NCBI GenBank assembly: GCA_022826755.1
Contig: JAJDUG010000016.1
Location: 1-64,000 of the forward strand
Direction: 5' to 3'
DNA: 64,000 bases
Source: Acidobacteriota bacterium
Lineage (GTDB): Bacteria > Acidobacteriota > Terriglobia > Versatilivoradales > Versatilivoraceae
Of this stretch, positions 18,860 to 28,354 are shown piece by piece. Within the stretch, counting starts at the first letter, position 1. Every line of letters begins with the position of its first letter. The position numbers and the translations under genes were made by a program. The notes beneath the pieces are model-generated. The model ran no database searches. It saw only the letters and a list, made by a program, of their open reading frames with translations, and was not told the DNA's origin.

Positions 18860-19457
18860 CATTCAAAATGATTTCATTCCCGGGGGAGCGCTGGCGGTTC
18901 CCGGCGGAGATGAAGTGATACCCCCGGTGAACCGGCTGCAGGCACGATTCGAGTTGATCGTCGCAACCCGGGACTGGCACCCTTCCGATCACGGGAGCTT
19001 TGCCGCCAACCATCCCGGGAAGCGTGCCGGAGACTCAATCGAGTTGGCGGGGCTCCGGCAGACGCTGTGGCCGGTCCATTGTGTGCAGAATACGCCGGGG
19101 GCTGACTTTGCTCCGGGTCTGGACGGAGACCGCTGGGCCAAGGTCGTCCTCAAAGGCACCGATGCCGGCATTGACAGCTACAGCGGGTTTTATGACAACG
19201 GGCATCGCATGGCGACCGGCCTCGGAGACTACCTGAAACAAAAGGGTGTGGGCACGGTATTTGTGGCGGGACTGGCCACCGACTACTGTGTGAAGTTCAC
19301 CGCGCTGGATGCGCGGGCGCTGGGGTTTGTGACCTTTGTGGTCCGGGATTGTTGCCGGGGCGTCGATTTGAATCCGGGAGATGTGGAAGGCGCAGTGGAT
19401 GAAATGAGAGCGGCCGGTGTTGGAATCGTAGACAGCGCTGAGATGGGGAAACCCTAA
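18837..19457 (+). CDS. pncA: Nicotinamidase
   Basis: 206 residues. The cysteine-hydrolase triad is visible: Asp in VVDIQNDF (about residue 8), Lys in KVVLKGTDAG (about 105) and Cys in GLATDYCVKFTA (about 147). Metal ligands would be the Asp and His residues in TRDWHPSDHGSF. It deamidates nicotinamide to nicotinate, the substrate of the overlapping pncB. Repeat A1 begins four bases after its stop. Confidence 0.94.
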   Translation: MEALIVVDIQNDFIPGGALAVPGGDEVIPPVNRLQARFELIVATRDWHPSDHGSFAANHPGKRAGDSIELAGLRQTLWPVHCVQNTPGADFAPGLDGDRWAKVVLKGTDAGIDSYSGFYDNGHRMATGLGDYLKQKGVGTVFVAGLATDYCVKFTALDARALGFVTFVVRDCCRGVDLNPGDVEGAVDEMRAAGVGIVDSAEMGKP

Positions 19458-19460
19458 GGC

Positions 19461-19791
19461 CTGAAACAACAGAAAAAAGAGCTATCCACTAAGACACACG
19501 AAGGATCACGAAGACACACGAAGCAAGGCAATGTTCTTGACCCACTCAAAGGGAACGCCCCTTGGGTTCGGGTGAGGGAAAACGCAGCCAGTCGGCTTCC
19601 CGCGCCACAGCGTCTCATCCTGTTCATCCTGTGTATCCATATTCAATAGGTAGATAACCGGATCAACGGGACGGGGTCCTTGTTGCCGAAAGGCCACGAA
19701 GAAAAACGGGAAGAGATCCATTCGAATTCGTGTTCATTCGTGGTTCGTCTTTATTGACGCCCCCCTGTTTCACTCTCGAATGATCCGCCCG
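19461..19791 (-). repeat. Dispersed repeat A, copy 1 (about 330 bp)
   Basis: Non-coding. In reverse complement it matches 31383-31734 almost base for base, with small indels. Shared landmarks are GGGCGGATCATTCGAG at one end, the AACCACGAATGAACACGAAT tract, ACCCAAGGGGCGTTCCC, and TTCGTGTGTCTT...GTGGATA near the other end. A shortened copy is at 47501-47627 and an end fragment at 63601-63675. No terminal inverted repeat or open frame was found. Confidence 0.85.
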
Positions 19792-19809
19792 CCGAAGCCT
19801 CACACCGGC

Positions 19810-20649
19810 TTACCTGCGGGACATTTTCTTTCGCCACTTTCGTGAAAGACGCTCGGCCTTGTCGATTTCCTTGGCCGACATTCGATTGCCCAATTTGGTT
19901 TTCAGTTCTGTTGACTGACGATGCACTTCACGGGTGCGCCAGCCACCGTTGCTGAACTGGGCCGCCAGGTGGATCCAGGCATAGGCCTTCAGGTCGTCTT
20001 GAGCAAGACCCTCCCCCTTGAGGTAAGCCACGCCCAGGTTGTGCATGGCCTGGGGTAGTCCCCGCTGAGCTGCCTTCTCGAACCATTTGACGGCTTCCAG
20101 GTTGTCCTGGGCGACTCCGCGGCCTTCGCTGTACATCCTGCCCAGGTTGGATTGTGCGTGAGGGACGCCCTGCTCGGCAGCCAGCCGATACCAATACGCC
20201 GCCTGTTGGTCGTCTTTCTCGATCCCCTTTCCGTTTTCGTACATGACGCCCAGGTTGTGCTGAGCGACGGCGTTGCCTCGCTTGGTCCCGCGGCGAAACC
20301 ACTCGATGGCCCGGGAATCGTCCTGGGGAACGCCGCGGCCATAAGCGTACCGCAAGCCCAGAATGGATTGAGCCAGGCCGTGTCCCTGCTCGGCCGCTTT
20401 CCGAAACCACTTCACGGCCTCAGCCTGGTCTCGGGGGACCCCGCGACCCCAGGCAAACATCCGCCCCAACAGGACTTGAGCCTCGACATCCCCTTCTTCG
20501 GCCAGGGAACGGGCAAGCTGATAGGCGGTGCCGTACTGGCCTTGATCGTAAGCCTCGGTGGCGACTGAGGATTGGGCTGGAAAGGAGGCAGGGAGGGATA
20601 GCCCCAGGGAGATGAGCAAGGTCATGGAGCAGAGCGTTTTCAGGCTCAT
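19810..20649 (-). CDS. Secreted Sel1-repeat protein
   Basis: 279 residues from ATG 20649, which has GAGG six bases upstream; an ATG at 20661 adds four residues. A signal peptide (LCSMTLLISLGLSLPASFPA) precedes about five Sel1-type TPR units of 36 residues, recognisable by AEAVKWFRKAAEQGH, LGxxYxxGRGVPQD and AQxxLGxMY. Sel1 solenoids mediate protein contacts in the envelope; the partner is unknown. The tail is basic. A longer relative lies inside the mobile element at 55297. Confidence 0.85.
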   Translation of the reverse strand: MSLKTLCSMTLLISLGLSLPASFPAQSSVATEAYDQGQYGTAYQLARSLAEEGDVEAQVLLGRMFAWGRGVPRDQAEAVKWFRKAAEQGHGLAQSILGLRYAYGRGVPQDDSRAIEWFRRGTKRGNAVAQHNLGVMYENGKGIEKDDQQAAYWYRLAAEQGVPHAQSNLGRMYSEGRGVAQDNLEAVKWFEKAAQRGLPQAMHNLGVAYLKGEGLAQDDLKAYAWIHLAAQFSNGGWRTREVHRQSTELKTKLGNRMSAKEIDKAERLSRKWRKKMSRR

Positions 20650-20826
20650 GGCATGCCTCAATCTCTCTTCAACCTGGCTGGAGTGTGAATGATTGACTGC
20701 AAGATTACAAGCAGAAACTCCGGCATGGGCTGCCCCAGCGTGCTTTTCCGGTCCGGACCCCTGACGGCGGCAAACACTCGGCCTCAGGACGGCTGCCTCC
20801 TGGCAGCGATTGTTGCTTTGGTTGGC

Positions 20827-23337
20827 TCATTTCTCTGCCTTGCCCAGCCAGCGCAATCGAACGACCAGCTTTCTGGGGGATCGCCCGAAGAGATTGTGAA
20901 ACTGGGGAGAATCGATGTTGTTGTTGACCAGGTTGTAGTTGGGGCGATTGGTGACGTTGTCCACACCCGGCCGCAACGACCACTGGTGTCCGAGGAAGCT
21001 CAACCTTCTCTGGACGTGGATATTCAGGTTGAAATGCCGGGGAAGTCGCCAACTGTTGATTCTGCCGACCTGTTTGCCGTTGTCGTCGTGGATGCTGAAG
21101 GGAAATCCGTCACGCCATTCGGCAAAAAGGGCCACGGAAGTCTTTTCCCCGATGGGAAAGGATGCCCAGGACACCAATCGGTGGGGAACGTCCCAGGAGG
21201 GTCGGCCCGAGATGTCGGAAAACAGGACGGGGTCGTCGGTATCCAGGTCCAGAGCGGCGTTGGAGCGGGCTCGCGAATAGGTGTAGCTCAGGAACCAGCG
21301 ATGGTGCGCCCGGAACAGTCTGCTTAGAGAGATCTCTACCGAGTCGTAGGTGTTCTCCCTGAAGTTCTGCAGTTGATAGCGGATGGTCCGACTCCCGGGA
21401 GGGAGGCGATCGTCCTGGATCATTCGGATTGAGAGGGGGAACTGTGCGTATCCGTTCCGCATCCTCTTGCGCAAGTAATTGAGGCTGAGATCGGTGTCGT
21501 ACGGCAGCTTCTGTTGCCAGCCGGCGCTCAGATTCTGTGTCCTGGGAATGGTGAGCAGGGATCGGTCCAGAGTGAAGAACCTGGCGTTGAGAGGTTGCAG
21601 CGGAGTGATGCCGTCCGGAGCGAAGTCGGTAAAGATGGAATGTTGATCTCTATGGCGAGTGAAGACCCGGAAGTAGGTGGTGGCCGGAATCCAACCAAAG
21701 CCGGCTGAAAGCTTGGTGCTGTCAAGTCCGACCGGCATAAAAGCCAAGCTGAATCTGGGGGTAACCACGCCGCGGGAAACAACGCGGTCCCAATCCCAGC
21801 GCAGACCCAACTCCGCTACCAGACGCGGTTGGATGGCCCACCGGTCCTGCAGGTAGGCGGCCGTTTCCAGGTTCCATTCACTGAATTCGCCGCTGCCGCC
21901 GAAGGACAGCCTGCTTGACCGGGTACCGTCCAAGCGGAAATATTCGACGGCGGACCGCCGGATGTCCTGGAAGTATCGTGAATAGTCAAGGTTGGCTCCC
22001 ACCTTGGTCTGGTGCTGTCCGAGCCAGTCCCAGGGGGGACTGAACAGATCGGCTCGCCACTGGTCGCGGCTGCTGATATGCAAGGTGTCGATGGGGAAGT
22101 TTCCGCCTCTTTCAAAGGACGTGATTCGGTAGGTCTCGCTTCCCTGAGGGACCTGTCGATTGATGGAGCGGTAGGCCGCATAGCCGAATTCCAGGATACT
22201 TTCGGGGGATAGTACCCATTGATCCTTGAGATTGAAGAAATACCTGCGGGCTCGCCTGTCCAGGGTGGTCTCCAGCGGGTTCAGGGGAGAAAGGCCCGAC
22301 TTGGGCGCATTGAGATAGTCCACGACGAACCCTGAGCTCAACGTGTGTTGGGGCGTGAGCTTGGCTCGTACTCGCAAGCTGTTGTTGACGGCCCAGGATA
22401 CGTGACGGTCCCGGCCGACCGGCAGCTCGGGGATGATGTTTTCCTCATAGAGAAGATCCAGGCTGTTGAAGAACCAGGCACGATTCTTGAGGATGGGGCC
22501 GGAGAAATTGTGGCGGGGTCTCCAGTCACGGAATCGGAGTCCCCGGGTAAATTCGATCCCGGGAACGAAGTTGGTGAACCGCTGCCTGAACTGGTCGTCT
22601 CCCATCCGGGAATTGAGGACCATGGTGCCGCCTGTCCCCTTGCCGAACTCGGCCGAATAGCGCCCGGAAAACAGATCCAGGGATTTGACCGATTCCGCAC
22701 CCAAACCCATTTCCAGCTTTCCCGAGGCAGGATCGGACAGGTTGAATCCATCCAGGGACCAGTTCATTTCTTCCACCGAGCTTCCATGAAAATGCAAGTC
22801 ACCCTTCGGATCCCTCAAGACGCCCGGCAAAACCGCCGCGGCCCCTTGAATTCGAAGCTTGGTCGAGCGGGTTACGGGGATGGAGTCGATTTCCCTTTCC
22901 TCCAGCGCCTGAGACATGGCGACCTGCTCCACCGACAGATGGTCGTCAGGGTAGACATCGACCGTGATACGGGACTCCTCCAGGGAGATGAGCTCGATGT
23001 TGACGAGATTCACCCCGGTGATCAATTCCAGGGATTTGTCCTTGATCGGGTAATAGTCGCCATGGTTCGCCTGCAGGAGATACCCCCCGGCTCGATCCAG
23101 GTTGAAACTGAAAGTCCCCTGTTCATTGGAACGGGTGGTGACCTCCACACCTGGACCGCCGCTATTCTCAATGAGGAGGCTGACCTCTTGGATGGGATTC
23201 AAGCCTTGGTCGGTGACGGTCCCGCTGACGACCACCTGTCCCAGTGCCGGTTCCACGAGGCAGAGGAGCACGGCTCCGACACCTGCCGTCAGTCGCAGCC
23301 CCAAGCATTCCCGGGTGACCCGTTTCAGCGTTGTCAT
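20827..23337 (-). CDS. Oar-like TonB-dependent outer-membrane receptor
   Basis: 836 residues from ATG 23337 with AGGA seven bases upstream. A signal peptide ends near LVEPALGQ. A carboxypeptidase-regulatory-like beta domain follows (VVVSGTVTDQGLNPIQEVSL, residues about 35-120), then a plug-like region (STKLRIQGAAAVLPGV, WSLDGFNLSDP) and a long beta-barrel rich in alternating aromatic strands. Such receptors are very numerous in Acidobacteriota. No substrate can be assigned, and no TonB box was located. Confidence 0.82.
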   Translation of the reverse strand: MTTLKRVTRECLGLRLTAGVGAVLLCLVEPALGQVVVSGTVTDQGLNPIQEVSLLIENSGGPGVEVTTRSNEQGTFSFNLDRAGGYLLQANHGDYYPIKDKSLELITGVNLVNIELISLEESRITVDVYPDDHLSVEQVAMSQALEEREIDSIPVTRSTKLRIQGAAAVLPGVLRDPKGDLHFHGSSVEEMNWSLDGFNLSDPASGKLEMGLGAESVKSLDLFSGRYSAEFGKGTGGTMVLNSRMGDDQFRQRFTNFVPGIEFTRGLRFRDWRPRHNFSGPILKNRAWFFNSLDLLYEENIIPELPVGRDRHVSWAVNNSLRVRAKLTPQHTLSSGFVVDYLNAPKSGLSPLNPLETTLDRRARRYFFNLKDQWVLSPESILEFGYAAYRSINRQVPQGSETYRITSFERGGNFPIDTLHISSRDQWRADLFSPPWDWLGQHQTKVGANLDYSRYFQDIRRSAVEYFRLDGTRSSRLSFGGSGEFSEWNLETAAYLQDRWAIQPRLVAELGLRWDWDRVVSRGVVTPRFSLAFMPVGLDSTKLSAGFGWIPATTYFRVFTRHRDQHSIFTDFAPDGITPLQPLNARFFTLDRSLLTIPRTQNLSAGWQQKLPYDTDLSLNYLRKRMRNGYAQFPLSIRMIQDDRLPPGSRTIRYQLQNFRENTYDSVEISLSRLFRAHHRWFLSYTYSRARSNAALDLDTDDPVLFSDISGRPSWDVPHRLVSWASFPIGEKTSVALFAEWRDGFPFSIHDDNGKQVGRINSWRLPRHFNLNIHVQRRLSFLGHQWSLRPGVDNVTNRPNYNLVNNNIDSPQFHNLFGRSPRKLVVRLRWLGKAEK

Positions 23338-23551
23338 GAGAAATCCTTCGCCGCCATTGTGAATTGACAGGCTGCAAAAGGTCAATGGAGGCGTCCGCAG
23401 GTCGACAGGGCGGGTGAAAAAGACAATGAATCCCTGGAGCCTGTCCGGGGGGCGGTCAGCCGCTCCACCAGGTCCCCTTCAAGTACTCAAGCCGATCCGC
23501 CAGGCGAAGGCTGACGCTGTGGGAGAAGCGGGAACGCCGGTCCGGGAGTTG

Positions 23552-25117
23552 CTAAAAGGGCTGGCTGTAGTAGCCACGCTTGGCTCTGACGATGACGTCG
23601 GGGAGGTTGGTCTCGATCCTGATCCGGCGAAACGTTCCGTCTTTTTCCCTGTTGGTGGGACTGTAGGCCAGGCTGTATTGGCTGCTCAGCTCGGCGGCGA
23701 TTTCCCGGAAAGCATCGCCCAGGTTGCGGAGGCCCTCGGAGACGTAAAGAGTGCCCCCGGTGACCTCTGCCAACTGTTGCAGATACTCGCGGCCCTGGTC
23801 GTATTCCGCGTCAGTTCGGCCGAGGCCGACGCCGGTGGGGAATCGGGGGGAGCGGCTTGGTGGAGGCAGGCGGCGAGAAGTTGGGCGGCGAGTAGGCACT
23901 GGCAATCCGACCCTTCCCCGACCGGTCGGCAGCCCGACAGTACCTCCACCGGTTGGCAACCCGACCTGCCCCCCGCCGGTTGGCAACCCGACCTGACCTC
24001 CGCCGGTCGGAATACCTGTGGTGCCACCTCCCCTCCTCAAGGGCGGTCTCGGGTTTCGGGACATGGGACCCCCATCGTAGCGGGTGTCGAAAAAGATCGG
24101 GTAGATGAGCGTATCCGCCTCTTTGGCCAGCTCGATCGTTTCACCCTGCGTAGAAGTGGGGCTGGCGGTGTCGACGCCATCGGTGAAGAGCACCATGGCC
24201 TTGCGCTCCCGCCGGGGACGGAGCTTCTGCTGCAGGGCAAGGTAGACGGCTTCGTAAAGCTGGGTGGATCCGCCCGTGCGAGTTCCCTTGATGGCGCGTT
24301 CGGTCGATCGCTTGCTGCGGGTAAAGTCACTATCCAGGTGCACGTCATCGTCGAAGGAGATGACCAGCACGTCGTCGTCGGCATGAATCTGATCGATGAA
24401 GCGAATGGCTTCGTCCTGGATCTGTTCCAACCTGTTCATGGTGCTGTTGCTGGTGTCCAGGAGCAGTCCCACGGCGAAGGGGGTGTCCACCGGGGAGAAG
24501 TGAGTGATTTGTTGCTCGACCCTGTCCTCGTAGATCCGGAAGTTTTCCTTTGTCAGGTAGGTCAGGTATCTACCGTTGGCGTCGGTCACCACCACGTTGA
24601 CATTGACAAGGTCCACGTCCACCGAGAGCGTGTAGGAATCATCGGCCCCGCTTGCGGCATCTCGTCCCTGTCGCGGTTGTGCTGACCCCTGCCTGGTCGG
24701 GGGATCTTCGCCGCCCCGGGATTCCCTCCGGGAAATCCGCGCGTGACGGTTCACGGCCTCCAGAATCCGTCGGGTGGCGCCCAGTTGTTTCAGGGATTTT
24801 CTGACCGACTTGTCGACGCTGAAACCAATCTTGCGGTCGGCAATGAGGTAGAGGATCCGATCCTCGGACACCTGTCCCTGCTGGAATTGCCGAATCAGGT
24901 GCTTGAGATCGTTCCAGGAGAGTGACTGGTCGGCTTGGTAGGTCCATAGGGCCGGAACCAGCCAGCAGCCGGCAAGAACGACCAGCAGAAGCACCGTGGT
25001 CGGTCGAGCCGGGCCTGAGCCGCCTGGATTTTCGCCCATGGAAGCCAGCATACGCGATTTTCGGATCGATGCACCAGTCCCTGCATGTGGTTTATGAGCG
25101 TTGGATGTCATTGCCAT
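23552..25117 (-). CDS. VWFA-domain protein, acidobacterial type
   Basis: 521 residues. A membrane anchor lies at about residues 41-60 (TTVLLLVVLAGCWLVPALW). A helical region with a possible sensor role follows, then NVVVTDANGRYLTYLTKENF and a von Willebrand A domain with the MIDAS motif DTSNS (about residue 222) and TGGSTQLYEAV. The C-terminus (SSQYSLAYSPTNREKDGTFR) is characteristic of the VWFA-related family common in acidobacteria. A low-complexity Gly-Pro-Thr repeat interrupts the domain. No clear ribosome site fixes the start. Confidence 0.85.
   Translation of the reverse strand: MAMTSNAHKPHAGTGASIRKSRMLASMGENPGGSGPARPTTVLLLVVLAGCWLVPALWTYQADQSLSWNDLKHLIRQFQQGQVSEDRILYLIADRKIGFSVDKSVRKSLKQLGATRRILEAVNRHARISRRESRGGEDPPTRQGSAQPRQGRDAASGADDSYTLSVDVDLVNVNVVVTDANGRYLTYLTKENFRIYEDRVEQQITHFSPVDTPFAVGLLLDTSNSTMNRLEQIQDEAIRFIDQIHADDDVLVISFDDDVHLDSDFTRSKRSTERAIKGTRTGGSTQLYEAVYLALQQKLRPRRERKAMVLFTDGVDTASPTSTQGETIELAKEADTLIYPIFFDTRYDGGPMSRNPRPPLRRGGGTTGIPTGGGQVGLPTGGGQVGLPTGGGTVGLPTGRGRVGLPVPTRRPTSRRLPPPSRSPRFPTGVGLGRTDAEYDQGREYLQQLAEVTGGTLYVSEGLRNLGDAFREIAAELSSQYSLAYSPTNREKDGTFRRIRIETNLPDVIVRAKRGYYSQPF
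23900..24022 (-). repeat. 27-bp in-frame tandem repeat in the VWFA gene
   Basis: Four to five copies of a 27-bp unit encode the nonapeptide G-(L/I)-P-T-G-G-G-x-V at about residues 366-406. The copies are nearly identical at DNA level, so the array is recent and likely to vary in copy number. It sits between the last beta-alpha element of the VWA fold and the conserved C-terminal part. Confidence 0.75.
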
Positions 25118-25300
25118 GAAAAAAGGTTGTGCAAGAACCTTGACGGGCCGAAGTTATTGGCGAGTCAGAATGCATTCCAGGGGTTGGAGGTGGCAATAGA
25201 CGCCTTGCGGGCAGCCATGGTAGTTTACCTGTCTGCCGGTTGAGGCTTCAAGCTGATCGGAAGCCCCACTGGAGCCCCTCCGAATTCTGAGGAATTGGCC

Positions 25301-26257
25301 ATGCTCTATCTTTCCCGTGCCGATGTTGAAGCTGTCGACCTGCCCATGCCCGATATCATTGCTGCCCTGGAAGCCATGTTTATGGAGAAGGGACAAGGCA
25401 AAGTCGAAATGCCTCCCAAGCCGGGCATTCATCCCCGCAAGGATGCATTCATTCATGCCATGCCAGCCTACATTCCCAGCCTGTCGGCAGCCGGAATCAA
25501 GTGGGTTTCGGGTTATCCCGACAATCAGGCCAAGGGACTGCCGTACATCACCGGGCTCCTGATTCTCAATGATCCCGAAACAGGAATACCCATTTCACTA
25601 ATGGATGCTACCTGGATTACCGCCAAGAGAACGGGCGCCGCTACCGCGGTTGCCGCCAAGCAGTTGGCCAGACCCGATAGCGTCACCGCGGGGATCATCG
25701 CCTGTGGGGTGCAGGGACGAAGCAATCTGGAAGCGCTGGCGGCAGTATTCGAACTGCGCCGGGTCAGGGCATACGACATCTATCCTGAAATTGCTCGGCG
25801 CTTCGCCGCCGAGATGGGACCGCGGTTGCAGTTGGACATCGAAGCCGTCCGCACGCCCGAGGAATGCGTGGGGGCCGATCTGGTGGTGACCAGTGGCCCC
25901 ATACTCAGGAATCCCGATCCCGTGATTGAACCCGGGTGGCTGCGCCGGGGCGCCTTTGCAAGCGCTGTCGACTTCGATTCCTATTGGCAAGGCGGCGCGT
26001 TGGCTGAAGCCGATAAACTGGCGACCGACGACACCCAACAATTGGAGTATTACCGCGGCCAGGGCTATTTCGACCAGACGCCCCAACCCTATGCCGACCT
26101 GGGAGAGATTCTGGCCGGCAGGAAACCCGGGCGGCAAAGGGAGGACGAGCGAACATTCTGCATCAACCTGGGGATCGCCCTGGATGACATGGCCACGGCG
26201 GCCATTGTTTACCGGGAAGCCCGGAAACGGGGCCTGGGGATGGAGCTGCCGCTCTAG
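25301..26257 (+). CDS. Ornithine cyclodeaminase / alanine dehydrogenase family protein
   Basis: 318 residues from ATG 25301 with GAGGAA upstream. The substrate domain contains IKWVSGYPDNQAKGLPYITG and the catalytic-type Lys in TAKRTGAATAVAAKQLA. A Rossmann motif (GIIACGVQGRSNLEAL, about residues 128-143) binds the nicotinamide cofactor. The family includes ornithine cyclodeaminases, ketimine reductases and alanine dehydrogenases, and the substrate cannot be decided from sequence alone. It stands alone between the VWFA gene and lipB. Confidence 0.87.
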   Translation: MLYLSRADVEAVDLPMPDIIAALEAMFMEKGQGKVEMPPKPGIHPRKDAFIHAMPAYIPSLSAAGIKWVSGYPDNQAKGLPYITGLLILNDPETGIPISLMDATWITAKRTGAATAVAAKQLARPDSVTAGIIACGVQGRSNLEALAAVFELRRVRAYDIYPEIARRFAAEMGPRLQLDIEAVRTPEECVGADLVVTSGPILRNPDPVIEPGWLRRGAFASAVDFDSYWQGGALAEADKLATDDTQQLEYYRGQGYFDQTPQPYADLGEILAGRKPGRQREDERTFCINLGIALDDMATAAIVYREARKRGLGMELPL

Positions 26258-26286
26258 TGTCCTGCAACGGTTCCTGCTGCGGTCTG

Positions 26287-26316
26287 GTCTAGTGAATTCA
26301 ATTGGTATATAGTACT
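26287..26316 (+). promoter_or_regulatory. AT-rich inverted repeat upstream of lipB
   Basis: TCTAGT and ACTAGA arms bracket an AT-rich core (GAATTCAATTGGTATATAGT). It is the only AT-rich patch in the 190-bp gap before lipB and could be a promoter or operator, but no consensus -35/-10 pair is clear. Confidence 0.25.
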
Positions 26317-26448
26317 AGATCCGCGCCGGCAGGTTCTGCCTGCCATGTGGCCGCGTCTCGGCCTGATTCGACCGGATCCTCCTGTCGCCATTGGGCCTGG
26401 GAAGGGAGTTCGGCAACTCTCATTTGAACTCTACCTGACGGGATCAGA

Positions 26449-27276
26449 ATGGAATTGGCCGGCGAAAGTGCGGCTCCCTCTCCGGAATTCAGTGCCGGTT
26501 TGGCGGTGTCAGTTCGACCGGCGGCCCTGCAGGGGTCTCGCTTGGAGGGGGCTCCCAAGGGCTCTGATCCTGTCTGTCTGGGGCTCGACCTGGGGTTCCG
26601 CGACTATGAAGAAAGCCTGAGGATCCAGGACCGGATCGTTGCGCGGCGAAAGTCCGGTTTCCTTCCTGACTGTTTGCTGTTTGTCGACTATCCCCCGATT
26701 ATCACTCTGGGAAGGGGAGGGAAGACACAGCATCTGCTGGCCGGACCGAAGGAACTTCGCAAGCGCGGCGTGCGAGTTTACCCTGCCGGTCGTGGCGGAG
26801 ATATTACCTACCACGGTCCCGGACAACTGGTGGTCTACCCCGTATTGGATTTGAAAGCGTGGCACAGGGACATTCACCGATACCTGCGCACGCTGGAGCG
26901 CTGCCTGGTGGAGATGCTGTTGGACCTCGGGATTCCTTCGGAGACTTTGCCCGGCGCTACCGGGGTTTGGGTTGAGGGCCGCAAGATAGGGGCGATCGGT
27001 GTCCGAACCAGCAGTTGGGTCACCTCCCACGGGTTGGCCTTGAATGTGAACACCGACCTGCGCTATTTCGATCTGATAGTCCCCTGTGGCCTGGTGGGCC
27101 GCGGCGTAACCTCCATGGCGGCTCAACTGGGCCGGTCACTGGAGCTTTCGGAAGTGCGCTCCGGTTTCATTCGCCATTTCGCACGGGCGTTCGGACGATC
27201 CTTTCGAGTTGCCGACAGGAAGGAGACCTTGATTGCATCCTGCCCGGAGGAGCCGGACTTCCCGCGCCGGCAGTGA
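26449..27276 (+). CDS. lipB: Octanoyltransferase LipB
   Basis: 275 residues. LipB moves octanoate from acyl carrier protein to the lipoyl-domain lysine of E2 subunits. Motifs are RGGDITYHGPGQLVVYP, GATGVWV with the catalytic Lys in GRKIGAIGVR, SHGLALNVN, and the catalytic Cys in VPCGLVGRGVTSM. About 45 N-terminal residues precede the family core, so translation may start later (TTG 26539 is one candidate). The pyruvate dehydrogenase genes downstream include its likely substrate. Confidence 0.92.
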   Translation: MELAGESAAPSPEFSAGLAVSVRPAALQGSRLEGAPKGSDPVCLGLDLGFRDYEESLRIQDRIVARRKSGFLPDCLLFVDYPPIITLGRGGKTQHLLAGPKELRKRGVRVYPAGRGGDITYHGPGQLVVYPVLDLKAWHRDIHRYLRTLERCLVEMLLDLGIPSETLPGATGVWVEGRKIGAIGVRTSSWVTSHGLALNVNTDLRYFDLIVPCGLVGRGVTSMAAQLGRSLELSEVRSGFIRHFARAFGRSFRVADRKETLIASCPEEPDFPRRQ

Positions 27277-27325
27277 AGCGGCCCAACGGTGCAGGCTGAG
27301 AGATTGAACAGGGAGAGCAAGATCT

Positions 27326-28351
27326 ATGCTGCCTGACAAGAAGGTGTGCCGGGACATGCTCTACTACATGAAGCTGTCCCGTGAGATCGAGACCAGGATA
27401 GAACGAAAGCTTTACCGGCAAGGGAAGATTGTGGGAGGCGTCTACGTGGGACGGGGCCAGGAAGCGATTTCCGTAGGCTCCTCCATCCAGTTGGGGCAGG
27501 ACGATTGCATCTGTCCATCCCACCGGGACATGGGTGCTTTTCTGATTCGCGGCCTGTCCCCACGTGAGGTGCTGGCCCAGTACATGGGGAAAAAGACGGG
27601 CGTGACCCGGGGCAAGGAAGCCAACATGCACATGGGCGACATGCGCCACAAGATCGTGGCCTTCGTCAGCATGCTGGCCGACACCGTTCCGGTAGCCGCC
27701 GGCATCGCCCTCGCCTACAAGATGCGACGACAGCGGAATGTGGTGCTCTGCTATTTCGGAGACGGAGCCACCAGCCGGGGGGACTGGCACGAGGGACTGA
27801 ATCTGGCGGCCGTGCAGAAGGTGCCGGTGGTCTTTCTGTGCAACAACAACCAGTACGCCTACTCCACGCCCTTGGAGAAGCAAATGCCCATACCGGATAT
27901 TTCTCTTCGAGCCCGGGGCTACGCCATGCCGGGCGTCTCGGTGGACGGGAACGACGTGCTGGCCGTCCATGAGGCGACCCGGGAGGCCGTGGAGCTGGCC
28001 CGCAACGGTGGCGGCCCCAGCCTGATCGAATGCAAGACCTTTCGCATGACGGGTCACTCCGCCCACGATGACGCCAGGTACGTGCCCAAGGAGCTGTTCG
28101 AAGAGTGGAGCAGGAAGGACCCCATTCTGCGTTGGGAGACCCGCCTGATTCGGGACAAGGTGATGAGCGAAGGCGAGGTGAGGGGAATGGCTACTCGAAT
28201 TACCCAGGAAGTGGACCGGGCCGTGAGTCTGGCAGAGAGCGATCCGCTCCCGGAGCCCGAGGAGACTCTGGAGGGAGTGTACGCCGATCAGTCGGTGGAG
28301 GCTCCGCTGGCTTTTGCGGCTTCGTTCTTCTCTCCCGATCGCTGGAGGTAG
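27326..28351 (+). CDS. pdhA: Pyruvate dehydrogenase E1 component, alpha subunit
   Basis: 341 residues. The thiamine diphosphate motif is present as GDGATSRGDWHEGLNLA through FLCNNN (residues about 147-175). MHMGD and the loop FRMTGHSAHDDARY are typical of E1-alpha. With the beta subunit it decarboxylates pyruvate (or a branched-chain 2-oxo acid) and acetylates the E2 lipoyl group. The complete lipB-E1a-E1b-E2 order suggests the pyruvate complex, although branched-chain specificity cannot be excluded. Confidence 0.92.
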   Translation: MLPDKKVCRDMLYYMKLSREIETRIERKLYRQGKIVGGVYVGRGQEAISVGSSIQLGQDDCICPSHRDMGAFLIRGLSPREVLAQYMGKKTGVTRGKEANMHMGDMRHKIVAFVSMLADTVPVAAGIALAYKMRRQRNVVLCYFGDGATSRGDWHEGLNLAAVQKVPVVFLCNNNQYAYSTPLEKQMPIPDISLRARGYAMPGVSVDGNDVLAVHEATREAVELARNGGGPSLIECKTFRMTGHSAHDDARYVPKELFEEWSRKDPILRWETRLIRDKVMSEGEVRGMATRITQEVDRAVSLAESDPLPEPEETLEGVYADQSVEAPLAFAASFFSPDRWR

Positions 28352-28354
28352 TCC

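Noticed and set aside
26287-26316. Operator for lipB
   Set aside because: Listed only as a weak feature: the arms are six bases and no promoter boxes accompany them.
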